Source of the DNA: Catellatospora methionotrophica
Lineage (GTDB): Bacteria > Actinomycetota > Actinomycetes > Mycobacteriales > Micromonosporaceae
Direction: 5' to 3'
Assembly (NCBI RefSeq): GCF_011297335.1
Contig: NZ_JAAOTJ010000029.1
Coordinates: 1 to 54,084, forward strand
Length of the DNA stretch: 54,084 nt
In this document: positions 16,124-24,789 of the stretch, one piece after another
Layout of the letters: each line of letters begins with the position of its first letter
How positions within the stretch are numbered: position 1 is the stretch's first letter
The notes under the pieces: model-generated
What the model was told of the DNA's origin: nothing
The model's input: the letters and a program-made list of their open reading frames with translations, nothing else
Databases searched by the model: none
Made by a program: the position numbers and the translations under genes

Positions 16124-17464
16124 CTATCGGGCGGTGTCGGCGACGCGGCGCACCGTCATGCGCAGGCCGCCCTTGGGCCGGATGGTGGCCTGGCCGGACA
16201 GCTGCGCGGGCTGGTCGGAGACCGGTTCGAGGGTCACCCGGGGCACCAGCGTGGCGAGCACGAGGGCGATCTCGGCCTCGGCGAAGCGGTTGCCGACGCA
16301 GATGCGCGGGCCGTCCCCGAACGGCAGGTACGCCTCGCGGGCGATCTCCGTGCCCGGCGCGAACCGCTCGGGGCGGAACTGTTCGGGCTCGGGCCAGTAC
16401 GCCGGGTCGGTGTGGATGACGTACGGGCTGAAGAACAGGATCTGTCCCGGCGTGACGGTGTGGCCGCCGAGTTGCGTCTCGACGAGCGGGGTGCGGTCGA
16501 AGATCCAGCCGGGCGGCCAGCGGCGCAGCGTCTCCTTGACGACCTGGCCGAGGTAGGGCAGGTGCGGCAGGTCGGCCATGGTGGCGGGGCGCTCGCCGAG
16601 CACCGCGGCGAGCTCGGCGCGCAGCTTCGCCACGATCTCCGGGTGGCGACCCAGCTCGTAGAACGCCCAGGTCAGCGCTGTCGCACTGGTTTCGTGTCCG
16701 GCGAAGAACATGGTCAGCAGCTCGTCGCGGATCTCGGTGTCGGTCAGCGCGGGACCGCCTTCCGGGTCCGTCGCGCCGATCAGCATGGAGAGCAGGTCGC
16801 CGCCGTCGCCGCCGCGCTCGCGGCGCAGCCTGATCAGCTCGTACGAGATCCGGTCCATGCGAGCCACGCTGGCCTTGCGCCACCGGTGGGTCCTCGTCGG
16901 CAGCCAGCCGGGCAGCAACCCGAAGGACAGCAGGTACGCGTTGAGCGAGTTGACGAAGTCGTGCACCGCGGCGAAGACCTCGTCGCCGTCGTCGTCCACG
17001 GTGAACAGTGACTGCCCGACGATCCGCAGTGTCAGCTGCGTCATCTCCTCGACGACCTCGACCCGCTGCCCGTCGGCCCAGGAGCCGAGCAGCCGCTGCG
17101 ACTCGCCGACCATGATCTCGCCGTATCGCGCGATGCGCTGGGTGTGCAGGGTCGGCAGCACCAGGCGGCGGTGGCGGCGGTTCTCGGCGCCCTCGCGGGT
17201 GAGCAGACCGTCGCCGACGTGGCCCTGCAGCAGGCGGGTGGTGCGCCAGGACTTGGCGAACTCCTGCGGCCGCTTGACCAGCATCTCGTGTACGAGCAGC
17301 GGATCGGCGATCAGCAGCATGGACAGCGGGCCCATCCGCACCCGGCTCACCGGACCCGTGGTGCGGGCCGTGCGCTGCAGGAAACCGGGCATGTCCCGGT
17401 TCATCTCGCGCAGGTTGCCCAGCAGCGGCAGCCCTGGCGGCGAAGGGATCGTCTGCGTCGTCAC
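16124..17464 (-). CDS. Cytochrome P450
   Basis: 446 aa haem monooxygenase of a bacterial CYP102/CYP4-like type. The I-helix oxygen motif is 'FAGHETSATALTWAF', the K-helix ExxR is 'KETLRRWPPGW', the PERF region is 'QFRPERFAPG', and the haem loop 'FGDGPRICVGNRFAEAE' holds the Cys ligand. No membrane anchor is seen. TAACCT lies 7 nt before the GTG at 17464, supporting that start. Substrate is unknown. No ferredoxin or reductase gene is adjacent; the downstream neighbour rsmA suggests co-transcription without a functional link. Confidence 0.92.
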   Translation of the reverse strand: MTTQTIPSPPGLPLLGNLREMNRDMPGFLQRTARTTGPVSRVRMGPLSMLLIADPLLVHEMLVKRPQEFAKSWRTTRLLQGHVGDGLLTREGAENRRHRRLVLPTLHTQRIARYGEIMVGESQRLLGSWADGQRVEVVEEMTQLTLRIVGQSLFTVDDDGDEVFAAVHDFVNSLNAYLLSFGLLPGWLPTRTHRWRKASVARMDRISYELIRLRRERGGDGGDLLSMLIGATDPEGGPALTDTEIRDELLTMFFAGHETSATALTWAFYELGRHPEIVAKLRAELAAVLGERPATMADLPHLPYLGQVVKETLRRWPPGWIFDRTPLVETQLGGHTVTPGQILFFSPYVIHTDPAYWPEPEQFRPERFAPGTEIAREAYLPFGDGPRICVGNRFAEAEIALVLATLVPRVTLEPVSDQPAQLSGQATIRPKGGLRMTVRRVADTAR

Positions 17465-17471
17465 ATCGACG

Positions 17472-17477
17472 AGGTTA
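17472..17477 (-). promoter_or_regulatory. -10 box (TAACCT), leaderless candidate for the P450
   Basis: TANNNT ending 7 nt before the GTG at 17464. Confidence 0.5.
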
Positions 17478-17675
17478 GACGTGCCCGGCGACACCCGGCC
17501 AGCGGCGGCGATCATCGGCCCGGCCCACGTGTCCTCGCCTGTGACGTAGCGGGTCGGCCCACGCGGTGAACCTGATCACCGGTCGGCCCGTTCTCTGTCG
17601 ACCTTCAGCCCGTTGACGGTTGATCTTCAGCTGCCTACGTTCAGCGAACTTGACCTTCACGGGAGGAAATCGCAA

Positions 17676-18029
17676 GTGAGCTACTACCTGGACGTGCTGA
17701 AGAAGTACGCCTCCTTCGGCGGCCGCGCCCGCCGCAAGGAGTTCTGGATGTTCACGCTCATCCACGTCATCATCCTGTTCGCGCTCGTGGGCCTGTACAG
17801 CGCCACCGAGGTCAGCGCGTTCTACTACCTGTACATCGCGTACTTCATCGGCACCATCATCCCGACGCTCGCGGTGACGTGGCGGCGGCTGCACGACACC
17901 GGCCGCTCCGGCGGCTGGTACTTCATCTCGTTCGTGCCGATCATCGGCGGGTTCTGGCTGCTCGCCCTGCTGGTCGGCGCGGGCCAGCCGCAGGACAACT
18001 CCTACGGCCCGAACCCCAAGGCCGTCTGA
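17676..18029 (+). CDS. DUF805 small membrane protein
   Basis: 117 aa with three hydrophobic helices. It has the DUF805 hallmarks 'YASFGGRARRKEFWMFTL', 'VTWRRLHDTGRSGGWYFISFVPIIG' and a 'GPNPKA' C-terminus. Function is unknown. The GTG start at 17676 has GGGAGG 9 nt upstream. It is divergent from the P450 and convergent with tatD, with a strong terminator between. Confidence 0.88.
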   Translation: MSYYLDVLKKYASFGGRARRKEFWMFTLIHVIILFALVGLYSATEVSAFYYLYIAYFIGTIIPTLAVTWRRLHDTGRSGGWYFISFVPIIGGFWLLALLVGAGQPQDNSYGPNPKAV

Positions 18030-18042
18030 TCGCACCAGCGGC

Positions 18043-18076
18043 GCCCTGCTTCCCGGATCACCGGGGAGCAGGGCGT
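18043..18076. terminator. Terminator between the DUF805 gene and tatD
   Basis: 15-bp stem CGCCCTGCTTCCCGG / CCGGGGAGCAGGGCG with one G-T pair and an ATCA loop, followed by TTCT. Shared by convergent genes. Confidence 0.85.
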
Positions 18077-18095
18077 TCTCCATGTCAGGGAAGGC

Positions 18096-18950
18096 TCACC
18101 AGGGGCCGAAGACGCGCTCGCCGTTGGCGGAGATCGCGTGGCACATCTCGGCCAGCGGCATGCCCTTGGCCTCGGCGAGCGCCCGTACGGTCAGCGGGAT
18201 CAGATAGGACGCGTTGGGCCTCCCGCGAAACGGCATCGGCGTCAGGTAGGGCGCGTCCGTCTCGACCAGGATCTGCTCCGGCGGGGTCAGCGCGGCGGCC
18301 GCGCGCAGTTGCGGGGCGTTCTTGAAGGTCACCGTCCCGGCGAAGGACAGCACGAAGCCGCGCCGCACGCACTCGGCGGCGAACGCCTCGTCGCCGGAGA
18401 AGCAGTGCATCACCACCGTCTCGGGCGCGCCCTCGTCGTCGAGCACCCGCAGGATGTCGGCGTGGGCGTCGCGGTCGTGGATGACCAGCGGCTTGCCGAC
18501 CCGCTTGGCCAGGGCGATGTGCGCGCGGAAGCTGCGCTCCTGCGGCTCCAGCCCTTCTTCGGCCGTACGGAAGAAGTCCAGGCCCGTCTCGCCGATGCCG
18601 CGCACCCGCGGGTCCTCGGCCAGCGCCGCGATCTCGGCCAGGGCCGCGTCCAGGTCGGACAGCCGGGGGGCTTCGTTGGGGTGCAGCGCCACGGTCGCGA
18701 CGACGGCGGGATACTCGTTCGCGCAGGCCACACCCCAGCGCGAGGAGGCCACGTCGACGCCCACCTGCACCAGGCGGTCCACGCCGACCTTGGCCGCAGC
18801 GTCGAGTTGGGTGGCCGGGTCGCCGCCGTCGCGCGCGACGATGTCGAGGTGGGTGTGGCTGTCCAGCACGGGGTGCGGCAGCGCCTCCGGGGCGGGCGGG
18901 AAGGACTCCCAGCGGCGTTCGGCGGCCCGCGCGGCGCGATCGTTGGTCAC
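18096..18950 (-). CDS. tatD: TatD-family metal-dependent hydrolase (DNase)
   Basis: 284 aa TIM-barrel hydrolase, putative 3'-5' DNase or quality-control nuclease. Metal ligands are seen in 'DSHTHLD', 'GIGETGLDFF', 'VIHDRDAHADIL', 'VMHCFSGD' and 'LVETDAPYLTPMPFRG'. It ends 'ANGERVFGPW', the expected C-terminus. It is commonly found near metG and rsmA in actinobacteria; metG lies next but one here, with an orphan plus-strand gene inserted between. Confidence 0.94.
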   Translation of the reverse strand: MTNDRAARAAERRWESFPPAPEALPHPVLDSHTHLDIVARDGGDPATQLDAAAKVGVDRLVQVGVDVASSRWGVACANEYPAVVATVALHPNEAPRLSDLDAALAEIAALAEDPRVRGIGETGLDFFRTAEEGLEPQERSFRAHIALAKRVGKPLVIHDRDAHADILRVLDDEGAPETVVMHCFSGDEAFAAECVRRGFVLSFAGTVTFKNAPQLRAAAALTPPEQILVETDAPYLTPMPFRGRPNASYLIPLTVRALAEAKGMPLAEMCHAISANGERVFGPW

Positions 18951-19088
18951 CAGCCCATGATCCCATCCGGCCGATCTCGCCCGGCGGGGCCGCCGGAACC
19001 GGTCGCGGACACCGCTCCTGCGAGGTCGGTCACCCTCCGCGCGGCCGTCTGTTCAGACCGTGTTCACCTGGGAGGCACGCGCGGAGAT

Positions 19089-19094
19089 TAGCGT
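19089..19094 (+). promoter_or_regulatory. -10 box (TAGCGT), leaderless candidate for the 410-aa gene
   Basis: TANNNT ending 8 nt before the GTG at 19103, with no ribosome site between. Confidence 0.45.
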
Positions 19095-19102
19095 CAGAGT
19101 TC

Positions 19103-20335
19103 GTGACGACCGTCAATGACACCGAGCGCGGCACGGTCCTCGTGGACGGCCGTGCCTACGCCGCGGACGCGGTCGCCGGTGGCGCCGCGTACGAGCTGTT
19201 CAGCGAGGTGCCCGCGCCGGGGTTCCTGCGCCTGGACAGTCCCGCCCGGTGGCCGTACCACCGGTTCGTGCCGGCGACCGAGGTCGCCGCGGGCGCGCAG
19301 GAACTCGCCGCGACGCACCCGGAGTCGCCGCTGTGCGCGCCGCTGTCGCGGGCGTTGAGCTGGGAGCACGTGCACCGGCTCAGCCAGCGCCCGCCCCGCG
19401 ACCGGCAGGCCGCCGAACTGGTCGGCACCGTACGGGCCAGCGCGACCGTGCGCCGGGGCACCCGGATGATCATGCCGCTGAACCCGACCACCGTCACGGC
19501 GCTGCTGCGCGGCCGCCTGCCGCACGGCTTCTGCTACCGCGAGTGGGACATCGCGCACCTGCGCACCCCCGCGGAGCTGGCCGTGCTCGGCGCGGGCGGC
19601 ACCGGCGCGCAGGACCCCGCCGACGAGATCGCCTACGTGCTGCGCTGGCGGGCCGTCGACGCCCGCGACTACATGCCGTCGATCGGCGACGCGGTCGCCG
19701 GGCTGGTCGCCATGCCGCCGCACGACCGGGTCGGCGCGGCGGTGCTGGGCACCGGGTTCGCGCCCAGCAGCAGCGAGCTCATCCCCGAGTGGATCACCGC
19801 GGACTTCGCCGACCTGCCGCTGCCCGCGCACGCCGCCATCGTCGCGTACGTGCCCGACGGCACCGAGATCGTGCTCTACACCTTCCAGCCCGAGCAGCGG
19901 GGCTGGCTGCGCCTGGTCGGCCCGCAGTGGCGGCGGCTGCTGCACCCGCTGCGCGAGATCAGCGCGGACCAGGAGTACCTGCCGATCCCGCGCACCGAGA
20001 CGGTGTTCAGCCGCCTGGTGGGCGCGTTCCGCGGCGAGGAGTACGAGGCCGTCGCCGACCCGCCGGAGGAGTTCCGGGTGCTGGCGATGAGCCGGGCGGC
20101 CCGCTACCCGGTGGAGACCCTGCTCCGGCGTACCCGCTACGCGCACTGGCGCGGCGCGCCCTGCACCGTGCTCGCGGCCGACAGCAACTGGGTCCGGCTG
20201 CGCCTGTGCCGCCCCGACCCGACGAACGTGGCCGCGCTCGGCGCGCAGTGCTACGAACGGGGCGTGTACGAGGCCTGGGCGCCGGCGACCGAGGTCACCG
20301 ACGCCCAGGACGTCGACATCGCCTACCCGCTCTAG
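19103..20335 (+). CDS. Uncharacterised 410-aa protein
   Basis: I do not recognise a family. It is soluble, with no signal peptide or membrane helix. It seems to hold two related parts: '[18 protein letters not shown]...[10 protein letters not shown]' near the N-terminus and '[23 protein letters not shown]...[16 protein letters not shown]' at the C-terminus, both ending in the motif (V/A)PATEV. The middle has '[21 protein letters not shown]'. Codon use matches the neighbours. It is divergent from tatD, and its stop codon overlaps the metG stop on the other strand (CTAG). Confidence 0.8.
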   Translation: MTTVNDTERGTVLVDGRAYAADAVAGGAAYELFSEVPAPGFLRLDSPARWPYHRFVPATEVAAGAQELAATHPESPLCAPLSRALSWEHVHRLSQRPPRDRQAAELVGTVRASATVRRGTRMIMPLNPTTVTALLRGRLPHGFCYREWDIAHLRTPAELAVLGAGGTGAQDPADEIAYVLRWRAVDARDYMPSIGDAVAGLVAMPPHDRVGAAVLGTGFAPSSSELIPEWITADFADLPLPAHAAIVAYVPDGTEIVLYTFQPEQRGWLRLVGPQWRRLLHPLREISADQEYLPIPRTETVFSRLVGAFRGEEYEAVADPPEEFRVLAMSRAARYPVETLLRRTRYAHWRGAPCTVLAADSNWVRLRLCRPDPTNVAALGAQCYERGVYEAWAPATEVTDAQDVDIAYPL

Positions 20336-22107
20336 CTCTCCAGCCTGGCCAGCTCCTCGTCCACGATGGACGGGTCCAGCTTCTTGAAGACCGGCGTCGG
20401 CGCGCTCAGCTGCGTACCGGGGCGCAGCTCACGCGGCTCCCACTTCGCTCCGACGGTGTAGTCGCCGGTGAGGATCGGGTAGCCGGGGCCGCCGTCGAGA
20501 TCGGACACCTCGACGATCTGCGGCATCGGCGCGTGCACGCCCTCGCCGCCGAGCAGCTCGTGGATCTTCTGCGCGGCGTGCGGCAGGAACGGCGTCAGCA
20601 GCGTGTTGCAGTCGGTGATCGCCTGCAGCGCGGTGTGCAGGATGGTGGCCAGCCGGGGCCGGTCCTCCTCCGCCTTGATCTTCCACGGCGACTGGTCGGA
20701 CAGGTACTTGTTGGCCTCGCCGACGATGCGCATCGCCTCGTTGATCGCGGCCTTCTGCTTGTGGTTGCCCAGCAGCCCGCCGACGGTGGCGAAGCCGCCG
20801 CGCACCGTCTCCAGCAGCGCGGTGTCCTCCGGCGTGAGGTCGCTGGCCATCGGCACCGCGCCGAAGTTCTTCACCGCCATCGACACGGTCCGGTTGACCA
20901 GGTTGCCCCAGCCCGCGACCAGCTCGTCGTTGTTGCGGCGCAGGAACTCCGCCCAGGTGAAGTCGGTGTCGGTGGTCTCCGGCCCGGCCACCGCGATGTA
21001 GTAGCGCAGCGCGTCGGCGTCGTAGCGCTCCAGGAAGTCGCGCACGTAGATGACGACCCGGCGCGACGAGGAGAACTTACGGCCCTCCATGGTCAGGTAC
21101 TCGCTGGACACGACCTCGGTGGGCAGGCCCAGCTCGCCGAGCTCGCCCGGCTTGCCGCCCTTGTTGCCCTTGCCGTCGTAGCCGAGCAGGATCGCCGGCC
21201 AGATCAGCGAGTGGAAGACGATGTTGTCCTTGCCCATGAAGTAGTACGACAGCCCGTCCTCGGACTGCCACCACTTTCGCCACGCCTCCGCGTCGCCGGA
21301 GCGGCGGGCCCACTCGATCGAGGCCGACAGGTAGCCGATGACCGCGTCGAACCAGACGTAGAAGCGCTTGGTGTCCCAGCCCTCCTTCGGGATGGGCACA
21401 CCCCAGTCCAGGTCCCGGGTGATCGCGCGGGGCCGCAGGTCGGCCACCAGGTTCTTGGAGAAGCGCAGCACGTTGGGCCGCCAGCCCTCGCGGGTGTCGA
21501 GCCACGAGCCCAGCGCGTCGGCGAACGCGGACAGGTCCAGGAAGTAGTGCTCCGAGTCGACGAACTCCGGCGTCTCGCCGTTGATCTTCGACTTCGGGTC
21601 GATCAGGTCGATCGGGTCGAGCTGGTTGCCGCAGTTGTCGCACTGGTCGCCGCGGGCGCTGGTGTAGCCGCAGATCGGGCAGGTGCCCTCGATGTACCGG
21701 TCGGGCAGGCCCCGGCCGGTCGACGGGGAGATCGCGGCCTGGGTGGTCTTGGCGATCACGTACCCGTTGTCGTACAGCGCGGTGAACAGCTCCTGCACCA
21801 CGGCGTAGTGGTTGCGGGTGGTGGTCCGGGTGAACAGGTCGTAGGCCAGGCCCAGCCCGTGCAGGTCCTCGACGATCATCCGGTTGTACTTGTCGACCGC
21901 TTCGCGGGGCGTGATGCCCTCGGCGTCGGCCTGCACCTGGATCGGCGTGCCGTGCTCGTCGGTGCCCGACACCATGAGCACGTCGTGGCCCGCCATGCGC
22001 ATGTACCGGCTGAAGACGTCGGAGGGCACTCCGAAACCGGAGACATGACCGATGTGGCGCGGGCCGTTGGCGTAAGGCCAGGCGACCGCGGCGAGAACGT
22101 GACTCAT
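20332..22107 (-). CDS. metG: Methionyl-tRNA synthetase
   Basis: 591 aa class I synthetase charging tRNA-Met. '[18 protein letters not shown]' holds the HIGH motif. A four-cysteine zinc knuckle is seen ([18 protein letters not shown]). The KMSKS loop is 'KFSSSR', a Ser-rich variant found in actinobacterial MetRS. The anticodon-binding helical domain includes '[14 protein letters not shown]' and '[21 protein letters not shown]'. The C-terminal dimerisation domain is absent. TACGCT lies 8 nt before the ATG (leaderless candidate). The stop overlaps that of the convergent 410-aa gene. Confidence 0.97.
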   Translation of the reverse strand: MSHVLAAVAWPYANGPRHIGHVSGFGVPSDVFSRYMRMAGHDVLMVSGTDEHGTPIQVQADAEGITPREAVDKYNRMIVEDLHGLGLAYDLFTRTTTRNHYAVVQELFTALYDNGYVIAKTTQAAISPSTGRGLPDRYIEGTCPICGYTSARGDQCDNCGNQLDPIDLIDPKSKINGETPEFVDSEHYFLDLSAFADALGSWLDTREGWRPNVLRFSKNLVADLRPRAITRDLDWGVPIPKEGWDTKRFYVWFDAVIGYLSASIEWARRSGDAEAWRKWWQSEDGLSYYFMGKDNIVFHSLIWPAILLGYDGKGNKGGKPGELGELGLPTEVVSSEYLTMEGRKFSSSRRVVIYVRDFLERYDADALRYYIAVAGPETTDTDFTWAEFLRRNNDELVAGWGNLVNRTVSMAVKNFGAVPMASDLTPEDTALLETVRGGFATVGGLLGNHKQKAAINEAMRIVGEANKYLSDQSPWKIKAEEDRPRLATILHTALQAITDCNTLLTPFLPHAAQKIHELLGGEGVHAPMPQIVEVSDLDGGPGYPILTGDYTVGAKWEPRELRPGTQLSAPTPVFKKLDPSIVDEELARLES

Positions 22108-22115
22108 GACTAACC

Positions 22116-22121
22116 AGCGTA
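22116..22121 (-). promoter_or_regulatory. -10 box (TACGCT), leaderless candidate for metG
   Basis: TANNNT ending 8 nt before the ATG at 22107; identical hexamer to the ispE site. Confidence 0.45.
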
Positions 22122-22219
22122 GTGAAGGCTACCGCTGCCGCGCGAACCGGTTGTCACCTCGTACGACACGCCCGGCAAATCCCCTTGTCGGGTGTCCGAC
22201 TGGAGTGAAATGACCAAGT

Positions 22220-23734
22220 ATGAGGGATAACGTGGACAGCCTCGCGCACGATGAGCCCACCCAGCGGGCAGAGCCCGGCGCGCCCCCCGCCCGCGACGAA
22301 CCGCTTCCCTCCCGGCCGAGCCGGCCTGGCACGCTCGTCGCGCCGCCGCCGCCCGGCCTGGTGGCCCTGCCGTCGTCCGGCGACACCGATGCCCCGTGGC
22401 GCCGCCCCGACGACCCGCCCCCGCCGCGCCGCACCGCACCCGACGCCGCGACCACCCCACCACCGGCTACCCACGACAGCCACGACGGCGCAGTCGGCCG
22501 AGCTGCGGGCCCGGACGGCACGACGTCGCCGGCCGACCCGGACGCCGCTGAACCGGATGCGGCGGTGCCGCAGGACCTCGTGGTCGAAGCCCCGGCACCC
22601 GTCGCCGTGCCCGGCCCGGCTGCCGAGCCGGAGCGGGCGGGCGAGGAGGTGGCACCACCGCGCGCGGACGGCGTCGTGGACGCGGACCAGACCGGCGAAC
22701 CGGAGCCCGCGTACCCGTCGGAGCGGGAGAATCCCGCGTGGCTCGGCGAGCCGACCGGGCACTTCGACCTCGATCTGCCCGAGCCCGGCGGCCGCAACCC
22801 GTCCTGGCTCGGCGAGCCCACCCGCGCCGCCGACCCGGACGAGCCGTTCGACCAGTACGCGCTACTCGACGAACCACCGGCGGCCGGTGCCGTGGAGCGG
22901 CCCGCCACCGCACCCGGCCAGCTGCGTGGCGCGCGCGACGCCGTGACGGTGGACCTGGCCGAGCACGACGGTGAGGACGGCGACCTGCCCGATCCGCAAC
23001 GCACCGCCGTCATGCCACGGGCGGCGGCCGCCTCCGCGTACGCCGCGCTCGGTCAGCCCGGGGCGCAGCGGCCCACGGTCGCGGGGCCGCCGCACGCGCA
23101 CCCCGGGCTCTCCACGCCCACTGAGGCGTTCACCATGCCGGTGCAGGAGGTCCCACGGGAGAGCTGGATCGACCCGCGGCTGCACGGCGGCAGACGACGG
23201 CTGGAGGCCGCCCCGGCGCGCAAGCGGGCCAGGCGTCCCCGGTCGCCGCGCCGGGCCGGGATAGCGATGCCGCTGCTGATCCTGTTCGGGCTGGTGGCCG
23301 CGTTCTTCAGCTGGGTCAGCGCGGAGCCGCTGTGGCTGGCGGTGGGGCACGGCAAGACCGGCACGCTGACCGTCACCAGCTGTACGGGCAGCGGGCTGCT
23401 GCAGCGCTGCGTGGGCGAGTTCGCCACCCCGGCACGCGACTTCACCGCCGAGTCGGTCAGCGTGCTCGGCCCGCCCGGTCAGGCCGAAGGGCTGAGCGCA
23501 CCGGCGCGCATGGTCGGGGCGGGCAGCCACCGGGCGTACGTCACCAACGGCACCGGCGGCCTGCACCTGCGCTGGATGATCGGCCTGTCGATCGTGATGT
23601 TCTGCTCGATCTGCATCGTCTTCGCCACCGGAGCCCTGCGCCTGCCGGAACGCCGCGAACGCCTCGCCGCCATCGGCCTTGCCTTCGCCGGCCCCCTCCT
23701 CATCACCATCGGCTTCCTAGCCGCCACCTTCTGA
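22220..23734 (+). CDS. Proline-rich membrane protein of unknown function
   Basis: 504 aa. Residues 1 to about 340 are a disordered Pro/Ala/Asp/Glu-rich cytoplasmic region containing two copies of a short repeat, (E/R)NP(A/S)WLGEPT, at about 173-182 and 194-203. The C-terminal third has three membrane helices: 'AMPLLILFGLVAAFFSWVS', 'WMIGLSIVMFCSICIVFATG' and 'LAFAGPLLITIGFLAATF'. A ~75-residue outer loop with two Cys (SCTGSG...QRCVG) lies between the first two. A GTG at 22232 preceded by GAGGG is an alternative start. The repeat could be a protein-docking motif. Palindrome copy 3 follows the stop by 22 bp. Confidence 0.75.
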   Translation: MRDNVDSLAHDEPTQRAEPGAPPARDEPLPSRPSRPGTLVAPPPPGLVALPSSGDTDAPWRRPDDPPPPRRTAPDAATTPPPATHDSHDGAVGRAAGPDGTTSPADPDAAEPDAAVPQDLVVEAPAPVAVPGPAAEPERAGEEVAPPRADGVVDADQTGEPEPAYPSERENPAWLGEPTGHFDLDLPEPGGRNPSWLGEPTRAADPDEPFDQYALLDEPPAAGAVERPATAPGQLRGARDAVTVDLAEHDGEDGDLPDPQRTAVMPRAAAASAYAALGQPGAQRPTVAGPPHAHPGLSTPTEAFTMPVQEVPRESWIDPRLHGGRRRLEAAPARKRARRPRSPRRAGIAMPLLILFGLVAAFFSWVSAEPLWLAVGHGKTGTLTVTSCTGSGLLQRCVGEFATPARDFTAESVSVLGPPGQAEGLSAPARMVGAGSHRAYVTNGTGGLHLRWMIGLSIVMFCSICIVFATGALRLPERRERLAAIGLAFAGPLLITIGFLAATF

Positions 23735-23756
23735 CCACACCCCCACCCCATCTCCA

Positions 23757-23819
23757 TAGACGCTGGCCTATTACATCGAGTATTTGTAGATCAAACTCGA
23801 TGTAATAGGCCAGCGTCTA
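23757..23819. repeat. 63-bp dispersed palindrome, copy 3
   Basis: Left arm 23757-23779, centre 23780-23796, right arm 23797-23819. Perfect arms, extended by flanking CCA/TGG. The inner arm is TACATCGA/TCGATGTA and the centre is TTTG-TAGAT-CAAA. It differs from copy 5 at one base only. It lies between two convergent stops. Confidence 0.96.
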
Positions 23820-23874
23820 TGGAAAAACGGGGCGCGAACCCCGGCGTAGCAGCACGCGCCGCGTGAAGGGGCCG

Positions 23875-24705
23875 TCAGCGGCGGGTGGAGAGGTCGTAGA
23901 CGTCGCGCTTGGGCAGGTGGTGGGCGGCGGCCACGGCGGCGGCGGCGTCCCGGCGCGACGAGCCCGCGGCCACGAGCGCGGTGACCTCGGCGATGAGCTG
24001 CTCGTCGGCGGGCCGGGTGGTGTCCGGAACGGCCCCGGCCACGACCAGGGTGATCTCGCCCCGGACCTCCTCCAGCTCGGCGAGCTCGGCCAGCGGCGCG
24101 CGGCGTACCTCCTCGTAGGTCTTGGTCAGCTCGCGGCACAGCGCGGCGGCGCGGTCGCCGCCGAACGCCGCCACCAGGTCGGCGAGGGTGTCCCTGACCC
24201 GGTGGGTGGACTCGAAGAAGACCAGGGTGCGCTCCTCGGCGGCGAGCGCGGCCAGCCGGGCGCGGCGCTCGCCGCCCTTGCGGGGCAGGAAGCCCTCGAA
24301 GCAGAACCGGTCACAGGGCAGCCCGGACAGCGCCAGCGCCGTGGTGACGGCACTCGGGCCGGGGGCGCAGGTGACGGGCAGCCCGGCGGTCAGGGCGGCG
24401 GCGACGAGCCGGTAGCCGGGGTCGCTGACGCTGGGCATGCCGCCGTCGGTCACCAGCGCCACCGACTGCCCGGCCTGCATCGCCTCGACCAGTTCGGGGG
24501 TACGCCGCTCCTCGTTGCCCTCGAAGTACGAGACGATCCTGCCGGGTATGACCACGTCGAGGTCGCGGGCCAGCCGGAGCAGCCGCCGGGTGTCCTCGGC
24601 GGCGACCAGGTCGACCGCGGTGAGCACCTGGCGCAGCCGCGCCGAGGCGTCCGCGGGGTTGCCCAGCGGTGCGCCGCACAGCACCAGCCCGGTGACTTGC
24701 GCCAT
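23875..24705 (-). CDS. rsmI: 16S rRNA (cytidine(1402)-2'-O)-methyltransferase
   Basis: 276 aa tetrapyrrole-methylase-fold enzyme that 2'-O-methylates C1402 in the 30S decoding centre. Motifs: 'GAPLGNPADASARL' (family usually has TPIGN; here APLGN), 'LVAAEDTRRLLRL', 'SYFEGNEERRTPELV', 'VTDGGMPSVSDPGYRLV', 'APGPSAVTTALALSGLPCDRFCFEGFLPRK' region and 'FFESTHRV'. GGGGA precedes the ATG. It is divergent from the mannosyltransferase gene, the usual actinobacterial arrangement. Confidence 0.95.
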   Translation of the reverse strand: MAQVTGLVLCGAPLGNPADASARLRQVLTAVDLVAAEDTRRLLRLARDLDVVIPGRIVSYFEGNEERRTPELVEAMQAGQSVALVTDGGMPSVSDPGYRLVAAALTAGLPVTCAPGPSAVTTALALSGLPCDRFCFEGFLPRKGGERRARLAALAAEERTLVFFESTHRVRDTLADLVAAFGGDRAAALCRELTKTYEEVRRAPLAELAELEEVRGEITLVVAGAVPDTTRPADEQLIAEVTALVAAGSSRRDAAAAVAAAHHLPKRDVYDLSTRR

Positions 24706-24776
24706 CTGTCCCCTGCCTTCGATACGTTTTTGCCGATCACCGTGAACTCAGGCGACGGTTTCGGAGTTTTTCAGCC

Positions 24777-24782
24777 TACGAT
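24777..24782 (+). promoter_or_regulatory. -10 box (TACGAT), leaderless candidate for the mannosyltransferase
   Basis: TANNNT ending 7 nt before the GTG at 24790; no ribosome site between. Confidence 0.5.
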
Positions 24783-24789
24783 CCTTGGC

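Noticed and set aside
19249..22113. Open frame of about 950 codons on the plus strand across the 410-aa gene and metG
   Set aside because: It covers two well-supported genes in another frame and antisense, is Arg/Ala-rich without motifs, and reflects codon bias only.
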